Positions 25,327-33,628 of a stretch of DNA of 64,000 nt are shown here, piece after piece (positions within the stretch are counted from its first letter, which is position 1; every line of letters begins with the position of its first letter). Below the pieces are notes generated by a model, which was given only the letters and a program-made list of their open reading frames with translations, searched no databases and was not told the DNA's origin. Made by a program: the position numbers and the translations under genes. The stretch comes from an uncultured Sulfitobacter sp. (GTDB lineage Bacteria; Pseudomonadota; Alphaproteobacteria; Rhodobacterales; Rhodobacteraceae): contig NZ_CANMFS010000007.1 of assembly GCF_947497275.1 (NCBI RefSeq), forward strand, positions 1 through 64,000. Direction: 5' to 3'.

Positions 25327-26490
25327 ATGCAAACATCGGCCCCTGAAACCCATAATGATCTGCGCGACGCGCTGCGTGCGCTCTGCGCGCAGTTCCCGCC
25401 CGAATACCATCGCAACTTCGGCGAGGATAACACCTACCCCGAGGAGTTTGTCGATGCCCTGACACGTGAAGGTTGGTTGGCGGCGATGATCCCCGAGGAG
25501 TACGGCGGATCGGGTCTTGGCCTGACCGAAGCCTCGATCATCATGGAAGAAGTGAACCGTTGTGGCGGCAACGCGGGTCATTGTCATGGGCAAATGTACA
25601 ACATGGGCACGCTTTTGCGGCACGGCTCGGACGCGCAAAAACAGCAATACCTGCCCGGTATCGCCAGCGGCGAGCTGCGCCTGCAATCCATGGCCGTGAC
25701 CGAACCGACCACCGGAACCGACACCACCAAGCTCAAGACCACGGCTGTCAAAAAAGGCGACCGCTATGTGATCAACGGTCAGAAGGTCTGGATCAGCCGT
25801 ATCCAGCATTCTGATTTGATGATCCTGCTGGCGCGTACCACCCCGTTGAAGGACGTCCAGAAGAAATCCCAAGGCCTGTCGATCTTCATGGTCGATCTGA
25901 AAGAGGCCATCGGCAATGGTATGGAGGTCCGTCCAATCGCCAATATGCCCGGACACGAGACCAACGAAGTGTTCTTTGACAACCTCGAAATCCCCGCCGA
26001 AAACCTGATCGGCACTGAAGGGCGCGGATTCTACCATATCCTGGACGGGTTGAACGCCGAACGAACCCTGATCGCGGCGGAGTGTATCGGCGACGGCTAC
26101 TGGTTTGTGGACAAGGCCCGCGCCTATGCCGGCGAACGCATCGTGTTCGACCGCCCCATCGGACAAAATCAGGGTGTGCAGTTTCCCATCGCCAAGGCCT
26201 ATGTGAACGTCGAGGCGGCCAACCTGATGCGCTTTGAGGCTTGTCGGCGTTTTGATGCGGGGCAGGAATGCGGAGCGCAGGCGAACATGGCGAAGCTGCT
26301 GGCCGCCGATGCCAGCTGGGAGGCGGGCAATGCCTGCATCCAGACCCACGGAGGCTTCGGCTTCGCGCGGGAATACGATGTCGAGCGCAAGTTTCGGGAG
26401 GCTCGGTTGTATCAGGTGGCCCCGATCTCGACCAATCTTATCCTGTCCTATGTTGGCGAGCATATTCTCGGTATGCCGCGGTCTTTCTGA
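25327..26490 (+). CDS. Acyl-CoA dehydrogenase, C-terminal PRSF subfamily
   Basis: A 387-residue acyl-CoA dehydrogenase of the same subfamily as 16439, 39871 and 49865. The putative base is Glu245 in GLNAERTLIAAECIG; the C-terminus reads QVAPISTNLILSYVGEHILG and ends MPRSF. The flavin-contact region is AVTEPTTGTDTTKLKTTAV, with THGGFGFAREYDVERKFRE near the end. It begins 3 nt after the lyase-like gene and precedes the dehydratase-like gene, so it and the hydratase may form consecutive dehydrogenation and hydration steps. Confidence 0.92.
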   Translation: MQTSAPETHNDLRDALRALCAQFPPEYHRNFGEDNTYPEEFVDALTREGWLAAMIPEEYGGSGLGLTEASIIMEEVNRCGGNAGHCHGQMYNMGTLLRHGSDAQKQQYLPGIASGELRLQSMAVTEPTTGTDTTKLKTTAVKKGDRYVINGQKVWISRIQHSDLMILLARTTPLKDVQKKSQGLSIFMVDLKEAIGNGMEVRPIANMPGHETNEVFFDNLEIPAENLIGTEGRGFYHILDGLNAERTLIAAECIGDGYWFVDKARAYAGERIVFDRPIGQNQGVQFPIAKAYVNVEAANLMRFEACRRFDAGQECGAQANMAKLLAADASWEAGNACIQTHGGFGFAREYDVERKFREARLYQVAPISTNLILSYVGEHILGMPRSF

Positions 26491-26500
26491 GGGACGCCCG

Positions 26501-27337
26501 ATGCAGATCGATCTTGAATCGCTCAGGCCCTGGCTGGGACGGACAGAAACCAAAGAGGACATCCTGACGCCGAGCCTGATAGACAGGTTCCGCGCCACGT
26601 TCGACGCGCATCTTTGGGCCGGTGCGGGCGACGTCCCGCTGGGAATTCACTGGTGTCTGACCCTCGATTCCGCACCGGGAGGCTCTCTTTCGGAAGATGG
26701 GCATTCTCCCCAAGGCAGGTTTCTGCCCCCTGTTCCGCTGCCCTCGCGGATGTGGGCCGGGAGCGATGTCACGCATATCGCGCCGCTCAGTGTCGGGCAA
26801 ACGGTCACGCGCCGTTCGACCATCGGGGACATAACCGCCAAACAAGGGCGCAGCGGAACCTTGGTTTTTGTAGCCGTCGATCACGAGTACTCAAATGGCG
26901 AAAAGGTCTGCATTCAGGAGAAGCAGACTATTGTCTATAAAGGGATCAGCCGATCGCAATCCGAAAATCACACGTTCGTAGCCCCGGACCCGGCGACGCT
27001 CAGATCGCGCCTTACCCCGGATTCGGTGCTGTTGTTTCGCTATTCGGCGCTGACGTTCAATGGCCACCGTATCCATTATGACCGGCCCTATACGACCGAA
27101 GTCGAAGCCTATCGCGGACTTGTCGTGCATGGTCCCCTGCAGGCAACGCTGCTCCTGAACCTTGCAGCGGATGCCTTGAACAAGGCTCCTCACGGATTTT
27201 TCTTCCGGGGCCTCGCTCCGCTGACCCTGCCCTGTGAAATACAGCTTAATTGCCGACCCGATGACACCGCAGGTACGGTCTGGTGTCAGGACGAAACCGG
27301 CGTGCGTTGTTCTTCCGCCGATTACTCCGCCACCTGA
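26501..27337 (+). CDS. HTD2/mesaconyl-CoA hydratase-like double hot-dog dehydratase
   Basis: About 278 residues from ATG 26501. The C-terminal half carries the hydratase-2-like motif GHRIHYDRPYTTEVEAYRG followed by LVVHGPLQATLLLNL, characteristic of the FAS1-like dehydratase group that includes mitochondrial HTD2 and mesaconyl-C4-CoA hydratase of Chloroflexus. The N-terminal half has LPPVPLPSRMWAGSDVTHI, also typical. It would hydrate an enoyl-CoA, possibly a branched or carboxylated one. It closes the 14472-27337 operon. No good terminator follows; the next promoter begins within about 30 nt. Confidence 0.85.
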   Translation: MQIDLESLRPWLGRTETKEDILTPSLIDRFRATFDAHLWAGAGDVPLGIHWCLTLDSAPGGSLSEDGHSPQGRFLPPVPLPSRMWAGSDVTHIAPLSVGQTVTRRSTIGDITAKQGRSGTLVFVAVDHEYSNGEKVCIQEKQTIVYKGISRSQSENHTFVAPDPATLRSRLTPDSVLLFRYSALTFNGHRIHYDRPYTTEVEAYRGLVVHGPLQATLLLNLAADALNKAPHGFFFRGLAPLTLPCEIQLNCRPDDTAGTVWCQDETGVRCSSADYSAT

Positions 27338-27367
27338 CTATTTATGCGAAGTTATCAGAGTCAGTTG

Positions 27368-27397
27368 TTGATTTATTTTTCTAACATGTGTTAGTTT
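27368..27397 (+). promoter_or_regulatory. Candidate promoter with TetR-type operator, site 4
   Basis: CTAACATGTGTTAG at 27381-27394 is a perfect CTAACA-NN-TGTTAG palindrome. TTGATT (27368-27373) and TAGTTT (27392-27397), with 18 bp spacing, are the -35- and -10-like elements. It precedes the leader ORF and the ABC importer genes. The remainder of 27338-27470 shows nothing else. Confidence 0.68.
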
Positions 27398-27470
27398 TAG
27401 ATAACCGCTCGGTGAAAAGCCGGGCAAACTTCCGGCAAAGATTCCGGGAATAGCGCGGGGAGGAGCGTTG

Positions 27471-27566
27471 ATGCGAGGAGACCTCGACTTCAATCGGGTG
27501 GCAGTTCATGCCATGTCGATTGACCGCACAACATGCTGTCGCAGGCAGACGTGGATCACGATGTGA
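27471..27566 (+). CDS. Probable 31-codon leader peptide coupled to the ABC ATPase gene
   Basis: The only strong ribosome site upstream of the ABC genes is GGGGAGGAG (27457-27465). It serves an ATG at 27471, not the ATPase start. That frame codes for 31 residues beginning MRGDLDFNRVAVHA and containing adjacent cysteines (TTCCRRQTW), and ends with TGA at 27564-27566. The stop overlaps an in-frame GTG (27563) of the ATPase gene as GTGA, the classical arrangement for translational coupling. So a short leader probably delivers ribosomes to the ATPase gene. No similarity to a known peptide is seen. Alternatively it may be a fortuitous frame beside a mis-assigned start. Confidence 0.5.
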   Translation: MRGDLDFNRVAVHAMSIDRTTCCRRQTWITM

Positions 27567-28336
27567 CCACATCTTCGGAATTGGCACCTTTGGCGGTTCG
27601 CGGCGCGACACTGAAATTCGGCGGTGTGACCGCGCTGGATGACGTAAGCATCACTGTGAATGACGACGAATTGCTGGCAATCATCGGCCCGAACGGTGCC
27701 GGCAAAACCTCGCTTTTGAACGTCACGGCAGGGTTTTACCGCCCACAGAAGGGGCGCGTCGAACTCTCCGGCAAAAACGTGACGGGCCTGCGCGTGGACC
27801 AGATCGCCCGACGCGGTCTGGCGCGTACCTTTCAGGGCACCCATCTTTTCGCCGGCCAAACCGTGGTCGAAAACATCATGATCGGTCGGCACATGCTGAT
27901 GAAATCGAATGTGATTCAGGCGTTTTTCCAGTTTGGCCCCGTGATGCGCGAGGAATCTGAGCATCGAGAAGCGGCCGAGGAGATCATTGATTTTCTGGAG
28001 ATCGAGGCGATCCGAAACAGGCCTGTGGGCACATTGGGTTACGGGCTGCGCAAGCGGGTCGATCTGGGGCGTGCGCTGGCGCAGGAACCTTCAATCCTGC
28101 TGATGGACGAACCGATGGCGGGCATGAACTCGGAAGAGAAAGAAGACCTGGCGCGCTTTATTCTCGATGTGCGCGAGGCGCGCAAGATACCGGTGGTTCT
28201 GGTCGAACATGACATGGGCGTGGTGATGGATCTTGCCGACCGGATCGTGGTGCTGGATTTCGGACGGGTGATTGCCGAAGGCACGCCCGAGGAAATTCAA
28301 AAAAACCCGGCTGTGATCAAGGCATATCTGGGGTAG
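27533..28336 (+). CDS. ABC transporter ATP-binding protein, LivG type
   Basis: A cytoplasmic ATPase of the branched-chain (HAAT) importer family. Walker A is GPNGAGKTS, the signature region LGYGLRKRVDLGRAL, Walker B ILLMDEPMAGM, and the switch His lies in LVEHDMGVVMDLADR. TFQGTHLFAGQTVVEN is the LivG-type Q-loop. ATG 27533 has no ribosome site; a GTG at 27563 overlaps the stop of a 31-codon leader and may be the true start, which would remove only ten non-conserved residues. With the two permeases, binding protein and second ATPase (30354-34420) it forms one importer. Confidence 0.92.
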   Translation: MLSQADVDHDVTTSSELAPLAVRGATLKFGGVTALDDVSITVNDDELLAIIGPNGAGKTSLLNVTAGFYRPQKGRVELSGKNVTGLRVDQIARRGLARTFQGTHLFAGQTVVENIMIGRHMLMKSNVIQAFFQFGPVMREESEHREAAEEIIDFLEIEAIRNRPVGTLGYGLRKRVDLGRALAQEPSILLMDEPMAGMNSEEKEDLARFILDVREARKIPVVLVEHDMGVVMDLADRIVVLDFGRVIAEGTPEEIQKNPAVIKAYLG

Positions 28337-28340
28337 CGGA

Positions 28341-30338
28341 ATGGTCAAGCAACGAACAGCAATGGTTTTTTCCGACCCGGCAGTGACGCAAAGCGAAACC
28401 CTGCCCCAGGTCCTGCTGGCCCGCGCGCTTTCCGAGCCCGGCGGGCTTGCCGAACGGCACAAGCGTCTGGGTATCTGGCGCGAATTCACATGGGCAAATG
28501 TGCTGGAAAGGGTCCGTGCGTTGGCGCTCGGGCTGGAGAGCAAAGGCCTGAAAGCCGGCGATTCCGTCATGATGATCGGAGAAAATGAGCCCGAGCATTT
28601 CTGGGCGGAATACGCGGTACAGTCGCTGGGCGGGAAAGTCCTGTCTGTCTATCCCGACCAGACCGCCGAGGAGATCCTCTATCTCGCTCAGGATTCGCAG
28701 ACCCGTATTTTTCTGGCGCAAGATCAGGAACAGGTCGATAAATGTCTCGAGGTCGCGGATGAGTATGACGGTGCCATTGCGATCGTGTACTGGGACGGGT
28801 CGGGCCTGTGGGGCTACGACCATCCGCTGCTGGATTCCTTCGAAAGCGTAAGCGACGCCGGGCGGCAGATCCACGACAGCGACTCCACCCGCTTTGAAGA
28901 GCACGTCAAGCGCGGAAAAGCAGAAGATACCGCGCTACTGTCCTATACGTCCGGGACGACGGGCAAGCCGAAGGGTGTCGTCATCAGTTATCGCTATCTG
29001 TTCGATAACTGCTCTCGGGTGATGGGCGCGATCGACATCACGCCGGGGACGGAATACCTGACATACATTTCTCCCGCCTGGGTGACGGAACAGATCTTTG
29101 GCCTGTCGATCGGGCTGATAGCGCCCATGGTGGTGAACTTTCCCGAAGGCCCGGAGGACGTGCTGACCAATATCCGCGAACTGGCGGTCGACGCGCTCGT
29201 GTTCAGCCCGCGCCAGTGGGAGAACCTTGCCTCCATCGTTCAGGCCCGGATGCTGGGGGCCGGTAAGGTCCGCAACGCGATGTACGATTGGGGCATGAAG
29301 GTAGGTCGCGCGGTTCACGTCGAACGGTTGGAAGGGCGCAGCCCGACCCTTGCAGCGCGGTTGCAACTGCCTCTTGCCGAGGCGCTGGTCCTGCATCATT
29401 TGCGCGACAATCTCGGTCTCGGCAAAGCTCGCAATGCGCTCAGCGGTGGCGCCCTGATGGCACCGGACGTCTTTCGCATGTTCCACGCCATGGGCGTGAA
29501 GCTGCGCAATGTCTACGGGGCGACAGAAATCGGGTTGCTGACCGCGCATGTGGGCGACAGCTATCAGCTTGAGACGAGCGGCAGCTGGATGCCGAGCAAT
29601 ACTGCCTATGGCGAACCGCTGGAATACCGGGTTTCACCCGAGGGCGAGCTTCAGGTTCGGGGCGGATCGGGTTTCGGAGGCTATCACGGCAAACCTGACA
29701 AGTCAGCCGAGGCGCTGACCGATGACGGCTGGTACGAAACGGGCGACGCCGTGTCGATGACAGACGACGGCGAGCTGCTGTTCTTTGACCGTGTCAAGGA
29801 CATGCGCCGCCTGGCAAACGGACACAGTTATCCGCCGCAATTCATCGAGACACGGTTGCGCTACAGCCCTTTCATCAAAGACCTGATGACCTTGGGCGAC
29901 GAGACCCGAGATTTCGTGAGCGCGCTGATAAATATCGACATGGAAGTTCTCGGGCGTTGGGCGGAAGAGAACAAGATCAGCTTTTCAACCTATACCGACC
30001 TATCGCAGAAGCCCGAGATTCTGGACCTTATCAAAGGCGAAGTGGCACGAATCAACACCCTTCTTCCGGAAGGTTCACGCGTTGCCCGGTTCGCGAATTT
30101 TCCAAAGGAACTCGACCCGGACGAAGGCGAGCTGACGCGCAGCCGGAAACTCCGGCGCGCGTTTCTCGAAGAGCGGTATGAGAAGCTTGTTCAGGCGATC
30201 TATGACGGCAAGGCGGAGACCGACCTTGAAATCGCCGTGACCTATCAGGACGGCCGGCAAGGCGTGCTGAAGGCCACGGTTCGGGTATCGGATGTGGAAA
30301 ATGCATCGAAGGCTGCCAGTCGGCAGTCGCAAACCTAA
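28341..30338 (+). CDS. Long-chain-type AMP-forming acyl-CoA synthetase
   Basis: A 665-residue ANL-superfamily ligase of the long-chain FadD15-like type. The ATP loop is LLSYTSGTTGKPKGVV; NVYGATEIGLL and WYETGDAVSMTDDGEL follow, and the hinge region DRVKDMRRLANGHSYPPQFIE is typical. It begins 4 nt after the ATPase gene and lies inside the importer operon. Acids entering by the ABC system would thus be trapped at once as CoA esters. The embedded ligase argues that the importer carries a carboxylic acid rather than an amino acid. The acid itself cannot be named. Confidence 0.92.
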   Translation: MVKQRTAMVFSDPAVTQSETLPQVLLARALSEPGGLAERHKRLGIWREFTWANVLERVRALALGLESKGLKAGDSVMMIGENEPEHFWAEYAVQSLGGKVLSVYPDQTAEEILYLAQDSQTRIFLAQDQEQVDKCLEVADEYDGAIAIVYWDGSGLWGYDHPLLDSFESVSDAGRQIHDSDSTRFEEHVKRGKAEDTALLSYTSGTTGKPKGVVISYRYLFDNCSRVMGAIDITPGTEYLTYISPAWVTEQIFGLSIGLIAPMVVNFPEGPEDVLTNIRELAVDALVFSPRQWENLASIVQARMLGAGKVRNAMYDWGMKVGRAVHVERLEGRSPTLAARLQLPLAEALVLHHLRDNLGLGKARNALSGGALMAPDVFRMFHAMGVKLRNVYGATEIGLLTAHVGDSYQLETSGSWMPSNTAYGEPLEYRVSPEGELQVRGGSGFGGYHGKPDKSAEALTDDGWYETGDAVSMTDDGELLFFDRVKDMRRLANGHSYPPQFIETRLRYSPFIKDLMTLGDETRDFVSALINIDMEVLGRWAEENKISFSTYTDLSQKPEILDLIKGEVARINTLLPEGSRVARFANFPKELDPDEGELTRSRKLRRAFLEERYEKLVQAIYDGKAETDLEIAVTYQDGRQGVLKATVRVSDVENASKAASRQSQT

Positions 30339-30353
30339 GGGAGGTCGACAAGA

Positions 30354-31238
30354 ATGGTCTATTTCATCAATGACATCATAACCGGGGCTTTGATCGGCCT
30401 GTTGTACGCATTGGTCGCCATGGGATTTGTCGTGATCTACCGCGCCAGCAAGGTGTTCAACTTCGCGCAGGGCGAACTTGTGATCATCGGTGGTTTCATC
30501 GTCTGGTTCACGACCATGCAGGTCGGGCTAAGCCTGTGGTTGTCGATACCGCTATCGTTGGTTCTGGCGGGTCTGGTCGGATATGCGATCGAACGGATCT
30601 TCCTAACAAAGCTGATAGGTGAATCCGTGTTTTCGATGGTCATGGTCACCGTCGGCCTGCTGATCCTGCTGCGCGGGCTTGTGCTGCTGCTGTTCGGCCC
30701 CGCTGTCCGGCCCTTTCCGATCATCTTTCCGCTGAAACCGCTTTTTCTCGGAGATATGTTGATCCCGATGAACCTGCTGATCGGCGGGATCATCACCGTC
30801 GTCGCGGCTGTCGGCCTGTCATGGTTCTTCAACCGGACCCGGTCAGGGCTGCGGATGACCGCCGTGGCGGAGGATCATGTCGTCGCCTCCTCGATGGGGA
30901 TCTCCGTGAAGGGATCAATTGCCTTCGCGTGGATCTTGGGATCAATCCTGTCCACGATCGGTGCGATGATCTTTCTCAGCGGCAAGTCGCTGACCTTCCT
31001 CGCGTCCGATATCGGGTTCGCGGCGCTCCCTGTTGCGCTGTTTGCCGGGCTCGAATCCATCGGCGGTCTGATCCTTGCCGGGGTGATCATCGGTGTGGCG
31101 CAAAGTCTGACCACAAATTACCTCGATCCGATGATCGGCGGTTCGCTGGGCAGTGTCGTGCCCTATATAATCATGCTTGCCATCTTGCTGGTACGGCCCA
31201 CGGGGCTGTTCGGCTGGCGCACGATCGAGAGGGTGTAA
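30354..31238 (+). CDS. ABC transporter permease, LivH type
   Basis: A 294-residue inner-membrane permease with about eight hydrophobic segments. The N-terminus ALIGLLYALVAMGFVVIYRA and FNFAQGELVIIGG are the LivH hallmark, and AEDHVVASSMGISVKG is the cytoplasmic coupling loop. A strong AAGGGAGG ribosome site precedes it. It forms a heterodimeric channel with the next gene. Confidence 0.93.
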   Translation: MVYFINDIITGALIGLLYALVAMGFVVIYRASKVFNFAQGELVIIGGFIVWFTTMQVGLSLWLSIPLSLVLAGLVGYAIERIFLTKLIGESVFSMVMVTVGLLILLRGLVLLLFGPAVRPFPIIFPLKPLFLGDMLIPMNLLIGGIITVVAAVGLSWFFNRTRSGLRMTAVAEDHVVASSMGISVKGSIAFAWILGSILSTIGAMIFLSGKSLTFLASDIGFAALPVALFAGLESIGGLILAGVIIGVAQSLTTNYLDPMIGGSLGSVVPYIIMLAILLVRPTGLFGWRTIERV

Positions 31239-31241
31239 GTC

Positions 31242-32294
31242 ATGGATCCTTCCGGCATTTTCCCCACCAGCTATCGCACCGACAGGCGCGTCGTCCGTAC
31301 GCGCTGGCAAATGGCTGCTCTCGCGCTTTTCGTCGGTCTCATGCTGGCGGCGCCCTACTTGGTGAGCGGACGCATCGTCGCAATTCTGAACATGATGATG
31401 ATCAGCGCGGTCATCGCCGTGGGGCTTCAGATCTGCACCGGATATGCGGGACAGATCAACCTTGGCCAAGCCGCGTTCATGGGTGTCGGGGCCTATACAG
31501 CCGCCATTCTGGCATCGAAAACCGGTCTCACTTTCCTGCTGACGATCCCGCTGGCCGGGTTCTCGGCGGCGCTGTTCGGTTTTCTCTTCGGGCTGACCGC
31601 AGCACGCATCAAGGGGTTCTACCTTGCGCTCACTACCATTGCGGCGCAGTTCATCTTTCACTTTGCCGTCCTGAACCTGCCCTCGAACTGGATGGGCGGG
31701 TCGAACGGCATCACCGTGCCTCCCGCAGAGCTATTCGGGTTACGCTTCGTCGGCGAAACCGCGCAATTCTACATGAATTTCGCGGTCACTGCGATCATGA
31801 TCGCGGGTGCGTTCGGTATCGTGCGCTCGCGCTTCGGACGTGCCTTCGTGGCGGTCAGGGACGATGATGTGGCGGCCGGGATCATGGGGATCAATGTCGC
31901 GGCAACCAAGGCAAATGCCTTTCTCATCGGGGCGTTCTACGCCGGGGTCGGCGGGGCGCTCTGGGCCTATATGATACGCTTTGTGGGTGTCGATCAATTC
32001 ACCCTCTTCCATTCAATCTTTTTCGTGGCGATGATTATCGTCGGCGGCATGGGATCCATTGTGGGCGCATTGGTCGGGGTGTTCATCATCCGTATGATCC
32101 AGGAAATCATCGCGACCGTCGGCCCGAATATCGCCGATTCGGTATCCTTTCTGGGGGGCGACATCGTGTTCGCCGGCATGAACGTCATTCTGGGCGGCGT
32201 GATCGCATTGTTCATGATCCTCGAACCCAAGGGGCTGATGCACCGCTGGAATATTATGAAATCGTCTTACCGTATCTGGCCGTTCCCCTACTGA
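31242..32294 (+). CDS. ABC transporter permease, LivM type
   Basis: A 350-residue inner-membrane permease with many hydrophobic helices. CTGYAGQINLGQAAFMGVGA is the LivM signature, and VRDDDVAAGIMGINVAATK is the loop that contacts the ATPases. It starts 3 nt after the LivH-type stop with only a weak ribosome site (GAGGGTG), so translation is probably coupled. It partners the LivH-type protein. Confidence 0.93.
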   Translation: MDPSGIFPTSYRTDRRVVRTRWQMAALALFVGLMLAAPYLVSGRIVAILNMMMISAVIAVGLQICTGYAGQINLGQAAFMGVGAYTAAILASKTGLTFLLTIPLAGFSAALFGFLFGLTAARIKGFYLALTTIAAQFIFHFAVLNLPSNWMGGSNGITVPPAELFGLRFVGETAQFYMNFAVTAIMIAGAFGIVRSRFGRAFVAVRDDDVAAGIMGINVAATKANAFLIGAFYAGVGGALWAYMIRFVGVDQFTLFHSIFFVAMIIVGGMGSIVGALVGVFIIRMIQEIIATVGPNIADSVSFLGGDIVFAGMNVILGGVIALFMILEPKGLMHRWNIMKSSYRIWPFPY

Positions 32295-32329
32295 CCGATA
32301 GAACGGCTTTCAACCTGGGAGGAATAACA

Positions 32330-33568
32330 ATGACCTACAAGACACGACACGGGCTTCGTGGCCTGCTGGCCGCAGGTGCCATGGCCCTCGCGGCGACCAT
32401 ACCGCTGAAGGCACAGGCTGAAACGACGTATAACCTTGCTCTCCTTTCGGACTTCTCCGGCCCCTATGCCGATATCATGCCGGCACTGGCTTCGAGCCGC
32501 GAAGCGGTTTTTGACTGGTGGAACGCCACCAGCGGTCAGAAACTTGGTGTGACGCTGAACTACAAGAACTACGAAACCCGTTATGACGCCGCCCAGGTGG
32601 CGAGCCTTTGGCCGGGAATCAAATCGGAACTGGACCCGATTGCGGTCGTCGGCCTTGGCGGACCGGATGTTGCCGCGCTTTCCGAACGCCTGCCGGAAGA
32701 CAAGATCCCGATGTTCATGGCGACAGCCGCCTACGGCTATGCCTGGCAGTCAGACGCCTGGATTTTCAATCCGCGTCCGACCTATTCGCACGAGAGTGCT
32801 GGCTTCCTGAGCTGGATGCGTGAACAGCGCGGCGGTGATGAACCCCTCAAGGTCGCAATTCTGGCGTCCGAAGCCTCGCCCGCCTACGTCGACATGGCAA
32901 AGGGCCTGGAACTCTACGCAGAAGAACATCCCGAAGAACTCGATCTGGTCGAGATTATCTATACCGAGGTACAACCTACGGATCTGACGGCCCAGATGCG
33001 CCGCGTCGCGCGGGCAGGTGCCGAGGCGCTGATCGTCCAGACGAACACCTCTATCGTGGTTGCGGCGAAACGTGGATTGCAGGCCAACGGTGCCGACATC
33101 CCGATCATGATGAGCTCGCATAACGGGCTGCCTGCTTCGGGCAGCGCGCTTGGCGGACTTGATCAGCTCGAAGGCGATTACGAGGCCTACGGCATGGCGG
33201 TTGCTGCGGATGAAGACACGCCCGCGCGGCAATTCTATGAAACACTGGCTGCGGATTATGGCCTGGAAGCACCTTGGAACGTCGTCACGGCGATGGGTAT
33301 TTCCCAAGGGCTTTATACCGTCGCCGTGATCGGCCACGCGATCGAGGAGAACGGGGCCGAAGGTTTGACCGGCGAGAAAGTACGCGAGGCGCTCTTTGCC
33401 CAGCCGATCACAGCGGAGGAAACCCAAGGGTTCCTGCCGACGCTGACCTTCACCCCCGATGCGCCATTTCCTCTGAAAGGTCTTCAAGTGAATGTTGGCA
33501 CCGTCAAGGACGGCAAGATCACCATCGAAGCAACGGGCGTGGATGTTCCCGACGTCAAGAAGTGGTGA
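32330..33568 (+). CDS. ABC transporter periplasmic binding protein, LivK type
   Basis: A 412-residue type I periplasmic binding protein. A Sec signal peptide covers about residues 1-31 (hydrophobic LLAAGAMALAATI, cleavage after AQA); no lipobox Cys is present, so it should be free in the periplasm. The mature protein begins ETTYNLALLSDFSGPYAD, the usual ligand-binding first strand. Other HAAT binding proteins bind aromatic, alicyclic or dicarboxylic acids as well as amino acids, so the substrate is open. A strong GGGAGGA ribosome site and a hairpin beyond the stop suggest higher expression than its neighbours. Confidence 0.93.
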   Translation: MTYKTRHGLRGLLAAGAMALAATIPLKAQAETTYNLALLSDFSGPYADIMPALASSREAVFDWWNATSGQKLGVTLNYKNYETRYDAAQVASLWPGIKSELDPIAVVGLGGPDVAALSERLPEDKIPMFMATAAYGYAWQSDAWIFNPRPTYSHESAGFLSWMREQRGGDEPLKVAILASEASPAYVDMAKGLELYAEEHPEELDLVEIIYTEVQPTDLTAQMRRVARAGAEALIVQTNTSIVVAAKRGLQANGADIPIMMSSHNGLPASGSALGGLDQLEGDYEAYGMAVAADEDTPARQFYETLAADYGLEAPWNVVTAMGISQGLYTVAVIGHAIEENGAEGLTGEKVREALFAQPITAEETQGFLPTLTFTPDAPFPLKGLQVNVGTVKDGKITIEATGVDVPDVKKW

Positions 33569-33575
33569 ACACAAC

Positions 33576-33599
33576 CGGGCGCCGCGGTCGCGGCGCCCG
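33576..33599 (+). terminator. GC-rich hairpin between binding protein and second ATPase gene
   Basis: CGGGCGCCGC and GCGGCGCCCG (33576-33585 and 33590-33599) form a perfect 10-bp stem with a 4-nt loop, just after the LivK-type stop. Only TT follows, so it is more likely an mRNA-stabilising or attenuating hairpin than a full terminator. Such hairpins often raise the level of the binding-protein message over the downstream genes. Confidence 0.6.
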
Positions 33600-33628
33600 T
33601 TCTGAACCCTAACCCCGGGCACAATACC

